Of a DNA stretch of 12,111 bases, positions 1 through 7,588 are shown one piece after another; the first letter of the stretch is position 1, and each line of letters opens with the position of its first letter. Where the stretch lies: the NCBI GenBank assembly GCA_030374735.1, contig JASCIV010000797.1, positions 1 through 12,111 on the forward strand, in the 5' to 3' direction. The translations under genes were made by a program, and so were the position numbers. The notes beneath the pieces were generated by a model. That model ran no database searches and had not been told where the DNA came from. It was given only the letters and a program-made list of their open reading frames with translations. This stretch comes from Gracilaria caudata. Its lineage: Eukaryota > Rhodophyta > Florideophyceae > Gracilariales > Gracilariaceae.

Positions 1-2
1 CG

Positions 3-590
3 ATGACGCAGCGCGTGGAGGCAACGAATTTGTTAGTGTGGAACTTTAAGGGAGAGATTATTCATGCGTTTGTCAACGTACCAGGAAGTTGGCATGACAG
101 CAAGCTTGCCTATGTCTCTGGCCTATATTGGCCATCTTCGATTCCGGATTATAACACACCGGCGGGATACGCCATACTCGGGGACAGTGCTTTTGTAAAT
201 GATACGAGGACAACCAATGGGAAGGTTGTGAGAGCGAAGAAGAGAAACGAGAGAAGAAATCATTCGCTTTCGTTTGGCTGTGCGGCAATAGATTTCTTGC
301 TCCAAAGAGTGTATCCCAGCGAGCGACAGAGCGCAGAATGGGGAGTTCGGGGATTGAAATCTCCATTTCGGAGGCTGACCAGAGTACTTCCCGCCGATCA
401 TGAGAAGCGAGGACGATTATTGGGGCTGGCTTGTTGTTTGGTCAACTATCGCGTTCGCACCGTTGGCCACAGCCAAATTGCATCTGTTTACAGCCACAGG
501 CAGATTAAACCGAGAACATGGCGTTTGCGATCAACGAGAAACAGAACAAGTATTGCAGAACGCCCAGGTCCTATAACAGACACCAGTTAG
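3..590 (+). CDS. PIF/Harbinger (HARBI1-like) DDE transposase, C-terminal part, 5' end outside window
   Basis: This is the C-terminal 195 residues of a DDE-superfamily nuclease that would cut and rejoin transposon DNA in the nucleus. Visible family motifs are PGSWHDS (residues 27-33), LGDSAF (59-64, Asp61 being the usual second catalytic Asp) and QSAEWGVRGLK (109-119, Glu112 being the catalytic Glu), followed by an RLLGLACCLVNYRVR helix and a tail with RTVGHSQIASVYS. The first catalytic Asp must lie upstream, so the ATG at position 3 is almost certainly internal. Asp61 and Glu112 are separated by 50 residues, longer than the roughly 35 known for HARBI1; an insertion there is inferred. The EWG...RL and GHSQI..VY tail recalls fungal and protist HARBI1-like families. 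No stop or frameshift breaks the visible part. It converges on the SANT-like gene at 799-1638. Family assignment is firm; activity is unknown. Confidence 0.85.
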   Translation: MTQRVEATNLLVWNFKGEIIHAFVNVPGSWHDSKLAYVSGLYWPSSIPDYNTPAGYAILGDSAFVNDTRTTNGKVVRAKKRNERRNHSLSFGCAAIDFLLQRVYPSERQSAEWGVRGLKSPFRRLTRVLPADHEKRGRLLGLACCLVNYRVRTVGHSQIASVYSHRQIKPRTWRLRSTRNRTSIAERPGPITDTS

Positions 591-798
591 CCGCTTAGAG
601 AAACGTTTGAATCAATAACACACTGCAACAAATAAGCTCGTGACTATGAATTCATAATGCATATGCAGCACCCAGACAAAGCATGATGCTTGAACTTGTG
701 CAGAGCTTCAACTCAAAATCAACGTCAACGTCAAATCTGCAAGGAACACAAACTGAAAAACCACAAGTGAGATTGGTGGACGATCTATCCTTGCCACT
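591..798. other. short gap between convergent transposon genes
   Basis: This is AT-rich DNA carrying the 3' untranslated ends of both transposon genes. An odd-centred palindrome, AAGCATGATGCTT, lies at 679-691. No canonical AATAAA is present; the CAATAACA near 612 and AACAAATAAG near 625 are the closest. No coding frame here is convincing. Confidence 0.5.
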
Positions 799-1638
799 TC
801 ATATCAGATCTTCCACATCTTGTCCTCGGACTGAGCTGCTCAAGTCTTCACGAATACTCTTCTGCACACATGTGAACATCCTCCTCTCGATGTCGTCGTC
901 CACTTTGTCCACTACCTTGTCAACGATCATCTTCACAGTTTCTTCCGAAGCCGCCTGAGACCTCTCTCGTTTCAACTGTGCTTCAGCCAAATCTGCCATA
1001 GATTTTGTCATTTGGGTAATAGCATCTCCCAAATCTATGTGATACTGTTTTGCAAATGGCGTTCTGGGGTTCATAAGAGGCCTCTTCCGGGTTCGAGATT
1101 GAGTGTTCGGCTTCTCTACTGCCGTTATCTCCTGAGAATTTCCTGCATTGTTCCCATCTGAACCTTCGCCTTCTTCGAAATCAACCTTACTGCTGAACGT
1201 ATGAGAGGCAATCTTCGAAAGTATTTCGTTCTGTATGTTCTTAGCGCGACGAACAATTGGCGGACATGTCGGGTCACCGGTCTTCTTCTTTACATAAATC
1301 ATACGGTCGAACTTTTTCCTCAAGCTGTCTTGCTTTCGACGTGGGCGATCGTTTTCTTGAGCATAACGGTTGAATTTTGAAGCGACACGAGCCCAACCAT
1401 TTGAACCAATTGGCTCTTGCTCTTCTACAATATCTAAGAGAACTTGGACGTCCATTTTGGAAAAGTTCCATGTACCTTCGCGGTTCCCACCCCGTTTTTC
1501 AGACGGTTTGGGTGGAGGTGAAGGTTCCTCAACCTCATCCTCTTCAGTGCCCGAGGCTTCGTTCGCGTAAAAGTCTTCTTCTTCCTCCTCGCGGTCAAGG
1601 TTGATAATATCGTTGATGGCAATATGAGCGCGATTCAT
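799..1638 (-). CDS. SANT/Myb-like transposon accessory protein (DUF6818-like domain)
   Basis: Putative DNA-binding partner of the Harbinger transposase. The frame is open from an ATG at 1746, but the ATG at 1638 (279 residues) is preferred because the 36 residues before it look non-conserved and lie ahead of an acidic N-terminus. From that start: acidic low-complexity 16-39, Pro/Lys linker 40-50, a SANT-like domain about 57-142, a basic nuclear-localisation-like SRTRKRP at 181-187, and a predicted coiled-coil rich in E, K, V and D at about 200-265. Within the SANT-like part, WNFSKMDVQVLLDIV, the tryptophan-containing second helix GSNGWARVASKFN, the basic DSLRKKFDRM and KKTGDPTCPPIVRRAKNI are visible. 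The TGDPTCPP..VRRAK block is what I recall for DUF6818-type proteins of oomycetes and red algae; that label is from memory and unverified. The role as transposition partner is inferred from the neighbouring transposase and the known two-gene layout of the superfamily. Confidence 0.75.
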   Translation of the reverse strand: MNRAHIAINDIINLDREEEEEDFYANEASGTEEDEVEEPSPPPKPSEKRGGNREGTWNFSKMDVQVLLDIVEEQEPIGSNGWARVASKFNRYAQENDRPRRKQDSLRKKFDRMIYVKKKTGDPTCPPIVRRAKNIQNEILSKIASHTFSSKVDFEEGEGSDGNNAGNSQEITAVEKPNTQSRTRKRPLMNPRTPFAKQYHIDLGDAITQMTKSMADLAEAQLKRERSQAASEETVKMIVDKVVDKVDDDIERRMFTCVQKSIREDLSSSVRGQDVEDLI

Positions 1639-1822
1639 ATCCGAAACGACTCTGAAATACGCTTGGAAAGATTTTGGTCTCACGTAGAAGGCCATTGCAA
1701 CCGAAACAGTTGCACATCCACGAACAACCACGGCCAAAGTAAGCATTAGTCACGACATGTGCATGGATGAAGTAAACAGAATGTGGTTACATCTTCAGTT
1801 TGTGTAACTTTGTAGGGACTGC

Positions 1823-2164
1823 CTACCTCTGCAAGAGGGCGTCTCTTCCCTTCCTTTGAAAGAATGAGATTACTCGGACGCACCCAATATTTTCCATACG
1901 CAGTTCTTCAGCAAGTGCGACGATAGTCGACAAGGTACATAGTCTAGCAAAACCTGAGAATGCCCTTCTCAATTTGCTAGACTCTGCATCTTCTACTTCA
2001 AATTCAAGAGAATCAAGAGGCCATTCCGCATCCGTATGGACATGCAAGCAAACAAACAAGCAAAGCAAAAGACAAACTCCACGACACAGAGAACTCCGAT
2101 CTGCTTGCAGCTTGTATAGAAGTTGAACACAGGTTTTGATGCCGATCTCGCTTAGCTGGCTCAT
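1823..2164 (-). CDS. weak hypothetical ORF (113 aa) upstream of the SANT-like gene
   Basis: I do not recognise this protein. The open frame runs back to a GTG at 2191; the first ATG is at 2164. It has one hydrophobic stretch (CLLLCLFVCLHV, about residues 30-41) followed by an acidic region and a basic C-terminus. The region contains a long hairpin (1938-1986) and a CAAA-rich tract whose complement encodes the hydrophobic stretch, so the frame may be open by chance. It could be an exon or extra ORF of the Harbinger element, because it lies on the same strand just upstream of the SANT-like gene. Existence as a gene is doubtful. Confidence 0.15.
   Translation of the reverse strand: MSQLSEIGIKTCVQLLYKLQADRSSLCRGVCLLLCLFVCLHVHTDAEWPLDSLEFEVEDAESSKLRRAFSGFARLCTLSTIVALAEELRMENIGCVRVISFFQRKGRDALLQR
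1938..1986. repeat. long imperfect hairpin
   Basis: AGTCTAGCAAA at 1941-1951 is the exact reverse complement of TTTGCTAGACT at 1973-1983. Inside it, TGAGAA at 1955-1960 pairs with TTCTCA at 1966-1971 around a 5-base loop. Outside the 11-bp stem two more pairs form after one mismatch (1938-1939 with 1985-1986). About 19 base pairs in all are visible. It could be an RNA hairpin, a relic of an inverted-repeat element, or chance. Confidence 0.6.
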
Positions 2165-2515
2165 GACTTCACGTGCTTGAATTTGCGCCACCGAACGTCG
2201 TTAGATTAACACTTACAGCAAGTCGGTATAAGAGGGAGAGCACTGAACTTTCACAAAGCAGTAAACTTTGACTCCCTGGATTGCACTGCAGTCGAATTTT
2301 TTGTCAATCAAGCACTATCATCGCATGATTTGCAGTGCTGGCTTACGTACAGTCGTTCCTCTTGAATAGAATTAGGTTGCTTACCGGCTTTTTACACAAA
2401 CTCATTTTTCGTTGTAAATTGCGCAAGATTTTGGTTGGGTAGGCGGAACCAGCTGCCAGAGAATGGTCTGAACTTTGCCAAAGGTTTTCGGCACGTCGTT
2501 CTAACTGTGCGTACA

Positions 2516-2980
2516 ATGTCAAAGTGTGAGTTGCCGAAACTCCTGGATTACCCCGACCTCATCCAGAGTTCCGCATCTGAAAACAAGACTAAAAGACTGC
2601 TTTTCATCTATTCCCCAATACGTACAGAGTTTGGAGGAAGGAATTCTGGGACAGACCCACTTGGTCCATGCTCAAGGGGTGGAACTTTGACACTGGATAA
2701 GTTACATCTACCTGGCCACAGGGATCAACTTTGCACAAAGTTTTGTGAGAAATGGATCAGACTCAACCTCTACCTTGGCTTACTACGCACAAGCTCCGAA
2801 CTATCTTACGCAACGTGGGAGAGGGAGGGTTATATCTGCATCCATCATGAGAGACTGCTCCTGCGCATCATCATGGTTGGGCGCATGCGTGTCTTGTACA
2901 CGAGGAAAACCACAATTACATTGCAGCTCGAGCTGATTGCGTTCCTGGCATTCTTCTTCAGGAACCTTTCTGAGGTTTGA
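2516..2980 (+). CDS. weak hypothetical ORF (154 aa)
   Basis: I do not recognise this product. The longer open frame begins at a TTG (2435); the first ATG is at 2516. The translation shows no repeats, signal peptide or domain I can name. It has a basic middle (MVGRMRVLYTRKTTITLQ) and a hydrophobic, Phe-rich end. A neighbouring frame over 2690-2940 is also open and equally plausible or implausible. This could be a chance frame, a decayed element, or an exon. It ends about 130 bases before the start of the Cys-rich gene on the same strand. Confidence 0.12.
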   Translation: MSKCELPKLLDYPDLIQSSASENKTKRLLFIYSPIRTEFGGRNSGTDPLGPCSRGGTLTLDKLHLPGHRDQLCTKFCEKWIRLNLYLGLLRTSSELSYATWEREGYICIHHERLLLRIIMVGRMRVLYTRKTTITLQLELIAFLAFFFRNLSEV

Positions 2981-3108
2981 AGTTTTTCTCCTGTACATAT
3001 AGCATTCGTACCATACGCTCTCCGACATTCACACACATTTCGATCCTGAACAACAGAACAATCTTTTCATAGCACCAGCACAACGTGGATATCATTCATC
3101 TACCCTTA

Positions 3109-4947
3109 ATGTCGATTTCGAGCAGTAGCATGATATGGATCGTCTTGACCGGTATACTGCTGGCACGCGCCACAACGGCTTCATCTTGTGATTGTCCGAG
3201 AGGTTCTTTTCGCGTACCAGGCACATGTGAATGCGATCTCTGCCCTCCTGGAACATATCAACACTTTGCAAACGCCACTTACTGCATACAATGTGAACCC
3301 GGGCAGTACCTCCCATTCTCCGGATCTCATAGTGAGGGTGCGTGTCGAAGTTGTCCAGCCGGCACTTTTTCGAACGCGGGCTCGGCTTCCTGCACGCCGT
3401 GCCCAAATGGCACATCTTCAACAGAGCGTTCTTCCGAATGCGTGTTGTGCTCGAGGGGAACCTTTATCGCATCTCAATGGCCATGGTTTGAGCCGGACAT
3501 GGAACATTGTGAACCCTGTCGTGCTGGGTATGCAGATGAAGAAAACCTTTTGGAATGCAAAGTCTGTCCTGATGGATCTGCCGCTCCTCCCGGATCCACC
3601 TCGATTGAGCAATGCTCTCCATGTCCCGCTGGTACAGATACTAACGGACTCAATCCGTGTGGACCTTGTCAACCTGGGTCGTTTAGCACAACAACATCTC
3701 TGCAATGCACATTGTGCCAAGCAGGTTATAGAGCTGAGAGGGACTTTGGATCGACAAGTTGCATCCCATGTGAACCCGGTCAGTACGGTAGAAACCCTGA
3801 ACGATATGGTGATACTCGTCAGTGCTTTGATTGTCCAGCAAATACAACATCATATGCGCATGGTGCAAGGTTCTGTCGCCGAATTAATGGACCCTGTCCA
3901 CGGGGTTTCATCCAAACATCAGCCGGCGACTGCGAACGCTGTAACACTGATGAACGCTACGATGTGGAGCAAGAACGGTGCGTGCCGTGCTCCAGAACGC
4001 AAGGAAGCGTTGGGGGTCTTCCTCTGCTTTGCGCACCATGTGCGGATGTTATCAAGGCTGGAGTAGAGAACACACATTGTCTGGAGTTCGGTTACATGGA
4101 TTTACGAGATACAGTCTCTGTTGATGGCAGTTGTGCTCCTGGAACGCATATCCATGACACAGAATTTGTACGCTTCTGTCGTCGCTGTAATCCAGGCTAT
4201 TTCAGTTCGGAATCTAACTCTGCTGAGTGCCTTCTATGCTCAAGTGGAACGGTTTCTACGGACTATGGGGCAACAAGTTGTGAGGCCTGTCCGGAAGGAA
4301 TGGTACCAAATGATAACCCTGCCCAATGTGTTGTTCGAGAGACAAACTGTGCTGTTGGTACTCGTCTTTTGTTAAGTGGTAACAGTTCTTACTGTGAAAG
4401 GAATGAATGTTCCATATCAGAAGACGGCTCGTTTTCGTGTCTACCATGCACAGGCTCATATTATGACACGTTCAGCTTTGAGGGATGCGATCCGTGTCCT
4501 GGCAATGAAGTGCGTAACTTGGACTTCTCGTGTGGTTGTCGGGGCCCTCTTGCAGTTAACCTTGGAATGGTGAATGGAGCATGCTCACAATGTCCCGCAG
4601 GCAGCTATGGAAGACTTGCCGAAGGAGGAGATGCCAATGAGTGCGTGCAGTGCGCTGCCGGAACGTATCGCGAAGTGGTTGCAGATGAACAGCTGCTGCA
4701 GTCACTGTGTCCGAGGTGCAGCGTACCGAGTCCGTGTAAGAAGTGTCCCGCTGGATTCGTGAGCACACAAGCGGGTGCCACTGAATGCGAGAAATGTCCG
4801 TCTGGCACGTTCAGCTATGGTATAGGCGACACAGAATGCTTGCCGTTCGGAGGTCGAACTGCCGCGGTGACTTTCAACGACCCGTTAGATATGAGCGTGG
4901 AGAGAGATGTTGTTCGAAGTGCGCCTTCGTGGGACGAGCGGCAGTGA
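3109..4947 (+). CDS. secreted cysteine-rich protein with ephrin-receptor-like (GCC2/GCC3, TNFR-like) knuckles
   Basis: 612-residue extracellular protein. The open frame extends to a GTG at 3085, which is unlikely to initiate in a eukaryote. ATG 3109 is chosen; ATG 3130 (A at -3) is a good alternative and leaves the signal peptide intact. Residues 1-26 form a signal peptide (hydrophobic WIVLTGILLA, cleavage near TTASS). Nearly all the rest consists of short Cys units of the form CxxCPxGTxS...G...C, more than twenty CxxC pairs, typical of the Tyr-kinase ephrin A/B receptor-like (GCC2/GCC3) family. Several N-glycosylation sequons are present (NAT, NGT, NTT, NSS). The last about 30 residues are Cys-free and polar, and I see no transmembrane helix or GPI signal, so it is probably released or matrix-bound. 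Known relatives sit in adhesion, matrix and receptor proteins; the ligand here is unknown. Part of the overlapping +1 frame is long and open but looks like a shadow. Confidence 0.85.
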   Translation: MSISSSSMIWIVLTGILLARATTASSCDCPRGSFRVPGTCECDLCPPGTYQHFANATYCIQCEPGQYLPFSGSHSEGACRSCPAGTFSNAGSASCTPCPNGTSSTERSSECVLCSRGTFIASQWPWFEPDMEHCEPCRAGYADEENLLECKVCPDGSAAPPGSTSIEQCSPCPAGTDTNGLNPCGPCQPGSFSTTTSLQCTLCQAGYRAERDFGSTSCIPCEPGQYGRNPERYGDTRQCFDCPANTTSYAHGARFCRRINGPCPRGFIQTSAGDCERCNTDERYDVEQERCVPCSRTQGSVGGLPLLCAPCADVIKAGVENTHCLEFGYMDLRDTVSVDGSCAPGTHIHDTEFVRFCRRCNPGYFSSESNSAECLLCSSGTVSTDYGATSCEACPEGMVPNDNPAQCVVRETNCAVGTRLLLSGNSSYCERNECSISEDGSFSCLPCTGSYYDTFSFEGCDPCPGNEVRNLDFSCGCRGPLAVNLGMVNGACSQCPAGSYGRLAEGGDANECVQCAAGTYREVVADEQLLQSLCPRCSVPSPCKKCPAGFVSTQAGATECEKCPSGTFSYGIGDTECLPFGGRTAAVTFNDPLDMSVERDVVRSAPSWDERQ

Positions 4948-5088
4948 GCTTTGTCCAACAGATGTTGCTGAGAGCGCACTTTGCAGAGTGATGATTAGGA
5001 GGAAGCGATATGTATAAATGTTTCTCGAAAGACAAGTGCTATTACCTTTTCGTCCACACGCCAACTGGACACCACGAAAAAGAATCTC

Positions 5089-5103
5089 GAGAGAGAGAGA
5101 GAG
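5089..5103. repeat. GA dinucleotide microsatellite
   Basis: Seven and a half uninterrupted GA units follow directly on TCTC, so a short CTCGAG inverted repeat marks the left edge. Such tracts are length-variable and can act as GAGA-type promoter elements, but nothing here shows that function. Confidence 0.8.
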
Positions 5104-5166
5104 CGATGGGCGTGCGCAAAGTTCCGAGATCCAGATCATCAGCTTGCGGAAGGGCTTGTCCCACAT

Positions 5167-5257
5167 CCAATCCGCAACATATCAGGAGCGCGGCGCCAAT
5201 AGAAACCGCCCATGCATGAGTTACGTAGCAACAGCGACAAGCAATGCGGAATAAAAC
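5167..5257 (+). promoter_or_regulatory. candidate promoter of the ankyrin gene
   Basis: CCAAT occurs at 5167-5171 and 5196-5200. They are followed by a CCGCCC box near 5207, the palindromes CATGCATG (5211-5218) and TACGTA (5222-5227), and an AATAAAAC TATA-like string at about 5250-5257. Transcription starting shortly after 5270 would avoid all upstream ATGs and leave the Kozak-fitting ATG at 5339 as the first. The elements are seen; promoter function is inferred. Confidence 0.35.
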
Positions 5258-5338
5258 AAGTCGTTTTTGGCAGCGACGGGTAATACACCACCGCGTTGGC
5301 GACGGTGGCGGTACCGTCGTACTTGCCTCGCGCAAAAC

Positions 5339-7588
5339 ATGGGCGACGACCGTGCGCTGCGTAGCGCTGCGTGGCTCGGCGATTGGTATCAAGTGAGGAC
5401 GCTGCTGTCTCGCGGCGCCAACGTGCATGCCACAAGGAGAGATGGCAAAACTGCGTTGCACTTAGCCGCCGAGCAAGGACACGTCCATGTCGGGGAACAG
5501 CTGCTGCGGGCCGGCGCAAACGTCAACGGTGGAGACAAAGAGGGGATAACTGCGTTGCATTGCGCCGCTGAGAGAGGCAATGTCAGTGTTGTGGTACACC
5601 TACTGCAGCGCGGAGCCAACGTGAATGGCGCGAACAAACACGGCAAAACAGCCTTACATTGGGCTGCTGAGAAAGGACAGGTCACCGTCGCGGAAAAGCT
5701 GCTGAGGCATGGCGCTAAAGTGAAAGAGACCAATGATCATGGCGAAACACCGCTGCACTACGCCGCTTGGGAGGGTCAAGTGGCCGTGGCGAAATCGCTG
5801 TTAGTGCACGGCGCCGACGTCAACCAAGCGAATGAGTATGGCACGGCACTGCACGCCGCTGCAGAGAAAGGAAACCAGACGATGGTGGAAGCACTACTGA
5901 AGAGAGGTGCTGACGTTCACTTCACCAGCAAATCCGGCAACACCCCGCTTCACGCAGCTGCGGAACACCTCAATTTGTCTGTGGCGTTAATGCTATGGCG
6001 AGCAGGCGCCGACCCGCTCAAGCAGAACGTCAACGGAGAGACGCCGCTTTCGCGGCTGCCAGAAGACAGCGATCTCGCCAAACAGATGCGCCTCTCCTGT
6101 TCCGCGCTTACGAAGCTGCAGCAGCTATGGCATCACGCAAAGGCTTCCAGCATCACACCGCAGCAGCTGCTTGCTGCTCTTCACCCCGAGCACGTCACCT
6201 CCTTCACTGATTTTGTGCTAGCACACCACCTCTTGCTGCTTGCGCTGCGCCAACGCGTCCTCACACGCTCGCAGCTCTTCGAGTTTGGCGGTAGTCGTGA
6301 TTATCTTCTCGAGAAAGTTTACCTTCCCGTTACCGAACTTGCTCTCACCGATGAGCAGAGGTTTTGGCTTTTCGGTCTACTGTGCTACGCCGAGAAGAGA
6401 AGCATCATTCGCGACGGCGGCGTCAAACTGACAAAGCTTGTCGCTGATCTGCGCTCCAAGATCCATAACACTCGCTTGCAGATGAACACTGTTCTCGTCT
6501 CCGTCGCGCGCGAAATCAACGGGACTCACTATCGTGGCACCGCTTTGGAGGAGTGGACAAATCGAGCTGCTACGAGTTTCCATCCTTTTTGCAACGGACA
6601 ACAGGAGATGTTAATAGATATGAAGAACATGACCGCCAGTCTACAGGAGCTTTACGTGTTGCTTCAAGAGAAGCAGCCCAACCGCACCTTGGCTGCGATA
6701 TTGAGTTTTTGTCTTTCGGTGATTCCAGTCGTTGACGGTGCTTTCCCTGGGGCAACCTTTGCTGCTGTAGATACATCATTTGGCTTCACTGTAGAGCACA
6801 CCAGCTCAGGCGCCACTAGTGCGGTCAACGAGATCTTGGCTGTCGACATCAGCAACCTCCACACAGTTTCTGTACTGATCAGTGACCAGTACATTAACAA
6901 GCTTGACACCGTTGCGCGAAAACGAGTCGACGCCGTTGTGGAGAAAACCGGTTTTAAGACGCTTCAAAACCTACAACAACGTCTTACCGACTTCGTAGAG
7001 GAGCTACAAGGTTCAAAAGATTCAAAAGATTTTCACGAGTCGGACGAAGAAGAAGAAGAGAACAAAATACGTCATCGATTCACCGCTTTGTCACCGAGGT
7101 CTAAACAAACAGTCACTGTTGATGAAGCTGTTCTGGAGCTCCAGCACATTCTACGGCTACGTCTCAGGCAAGTTGGTGCGGTGAAAGTGGAAGAGGATGT
7201 TGTGGAAGATACAGTGCTGGAACAAATGGATCACGGCACGTGTACACTTGATGTGGATGCGTTCATCAAATCATTCAACAAGTTGAAGAAACAATTCGTT
7301 ATTGAAAGACACCAACGCGAGCCGCCAGAACTACGAGCACGATTTAAGAATGCCACACGGTCCAAAACGATTCTGAAAAGCAAGCATGCAAAGCTGCTGT
7401 TGCGGGCGTTGTTCGATAGTTCCGGCAGTGAGGCAAAGGGTTCGCGAGCACCACTATCATTCACAAGGAGCAGCAAGGAATGGAACGAATCTGACGTGAA
7501 TGCATTGCTCTCGGATCACAAGCGGGATGAGAATTTTATTGATGAGGAAGGATTTGTGAAGGTGGGAATGAAAGTTTTGTTCGCTTAG
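5339..7588 (+). CDS. ankyrin-repeat protein with a long uncharacterised C-terminal region
   Basis: 749 residues. The frame is open back to a TTG at 5267, but ATG 5339 has A at -3 and G at +4 and starts exactly at the first repeat, so it is preferred. Residues 1-34, 35-67, 68-100, 101-133, 134-166, 167-198 and 199-231 are seven ankyrin repeats with the (D/H)GxTxLHxAAExG...LLxxGAxVN pattern, capped by a half repeat at 232-250. Repeat 6 lacks one residue in its first turn (YGTALH). The stack would be a protein-binding surface. Residues 251-749 match nothing I can name. They contain a Leu-rich helix (about 275-295), a hydrophobic stretch LAAILSFCLSVIPVV near 452-466 that is too weak to call transmembrane, an acidic patch SDEEEEEN near 567-574, and two sites near 630 and 730 that faintly resemble degenerate EF-hand loops. 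No catalytic motif is seen. It is probably a cytosolic scaffold or regulator. Confidence 0.85.
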   Translation: MGDDRALRSAAWLGDWYQVRTLLSRGANVHATRRDGKTALHLAAEQGHVHVGEQLLRAGANVNGGDKEGITALHCAAERGNVSVVVHLLQRGANVNGANKHGKTALHWAAEKGQVTVAEKLLRHGAKVKETNDHGETPLHYAAWEGQVAVAKSLLVHGADVNQANEYGTALHAAAEKGNQTMVEALLKRGADVHFTSKSGNTPLHAAAEHLNLSVALMLWRAGADPLKQNVNGETPLSRLPEDSDLAKQMRLSCSALTKLQQLWHHAKASSITPQQLLAALHPEHVTSFTDFVLAHHLLLLALRQRVLTRSQLFEFGGSRDYLLEKVYLPVTELALTDEQRFWLFGLLCYAEKRSIIRDGGVKLTKLVADLRSKIHNTRLQMNTVLVSVAREINGTHYRGTALEEWTNRAATSFHPFCNGQQEMLIDMKNMTASLQELYVLLQEKQPNRTLAAILSFCLSVIPVVDGAFPGATFAAVDTSFGFTVEHTSSGATSAVNEILAVDISNLHTVSVLISDQYINKLDTVARKRVDAVVEKTGFKTLQNLQQRLTDFVEELQGSKDSKDFHESDEEEEENKIRHRFTALSPRSKQTVTVDEAVLELQHILRLRLRQVGAVKVEEDVVEDTVLEQMDHGTCTLDVDAFIKSFNKLKKQFVIERHQREPPELRARFKNATRSKTILKSKHAKLLLRALFDSSGSEAKGSRAPLSFTRSSKEWNESDVNALLSDHKRDENFIDEEGFVKVGMKVLFA

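Larger units (their letters stand above)
1..1746. mobile_element. PIF/Harbinger-type DNA transposon, left end outside window, right end not located
   Basis: A HARBI1-like transposase on + and a SANT/Myb-like protein on - face each other tail to tail with a 208-base gap. That two-gene content is the hallmark of PIF/Harbinger elements. Both frames are free of internal stops, so the copy looks young or intact in the visible part. The right terminal inverted repeat and the 3-base TWA target duplication cannot be identified because the partner left end is outside the window. The element may extend into 1747-2230 or beyond, so the right coordinate is only the end of the last recognisable gene. Confidence 0.7.
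1747..3108. other. region without a confident gene between transposon and Cys-rich gene
   Basis: The interval holds the weak minus-strand ORF at 1823-2164, the hairpin at 1938-1986, a CAAA/GCAAA-rich tract at about 2041-2078, a TATAAGAG at 2226-2233, an inverted 8-mer GCACTGCA (2284-2291) with TGCAGTGC (2331-2338), a cluster of AACTTTG motifs (1806 to 2742), and the weak plus-strand ORF at 2516-2980. I see no tRNA, rRNA or recognisable transposon terminus. The last 100 bases presumably include the promoter and 5' leader of the Cys-rich gene; ACATATAG at about 2995-3002 is the nearest TATA-like string. Confidence 0.4.
4948..5338. other. intergenic region with simple repeat and likely ankyrin-gene promoter
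   Basis: After the Cys-rich gene there is a TATAAAT at 5013-5019. It is followed by upstream ATGs (5019, 5106, 5214, 5244) that make it a poor promoter for the ATG at 5339. A GA dinucleotide run occupies about 5089-5103. The 170 bases before the ankyrin ATG hold two CCAAT boxes, a GC-rich stretch and short palindromes. No coding frame here is supported. Confidence 0.5.

Noticed and set aside
3188..4066. 292-residue plus-strand frame overlapping the Cys-rich gene
   Set aside because: It lies in the +1 frame of a gene whose Cys pattern is unmistakable, and its translation has no repeats matching the 30-40 residue units. Codon bias of TGT/TGC-rich DNA explains the openness.
5013..5019. TATAAAT as a promoter for the ankyrin gene
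   Set aside because: At least four ATGs lie between it and the chosen start, so a transcript from here would carry several upstream frames; the CCAAT region nearer the gene fits better.
5389..5733. Minus-strand 114-residue frame with regular Cys and Leu spacing
   Set aside because: The regularity is the antisense image of the ankyrin repeats.
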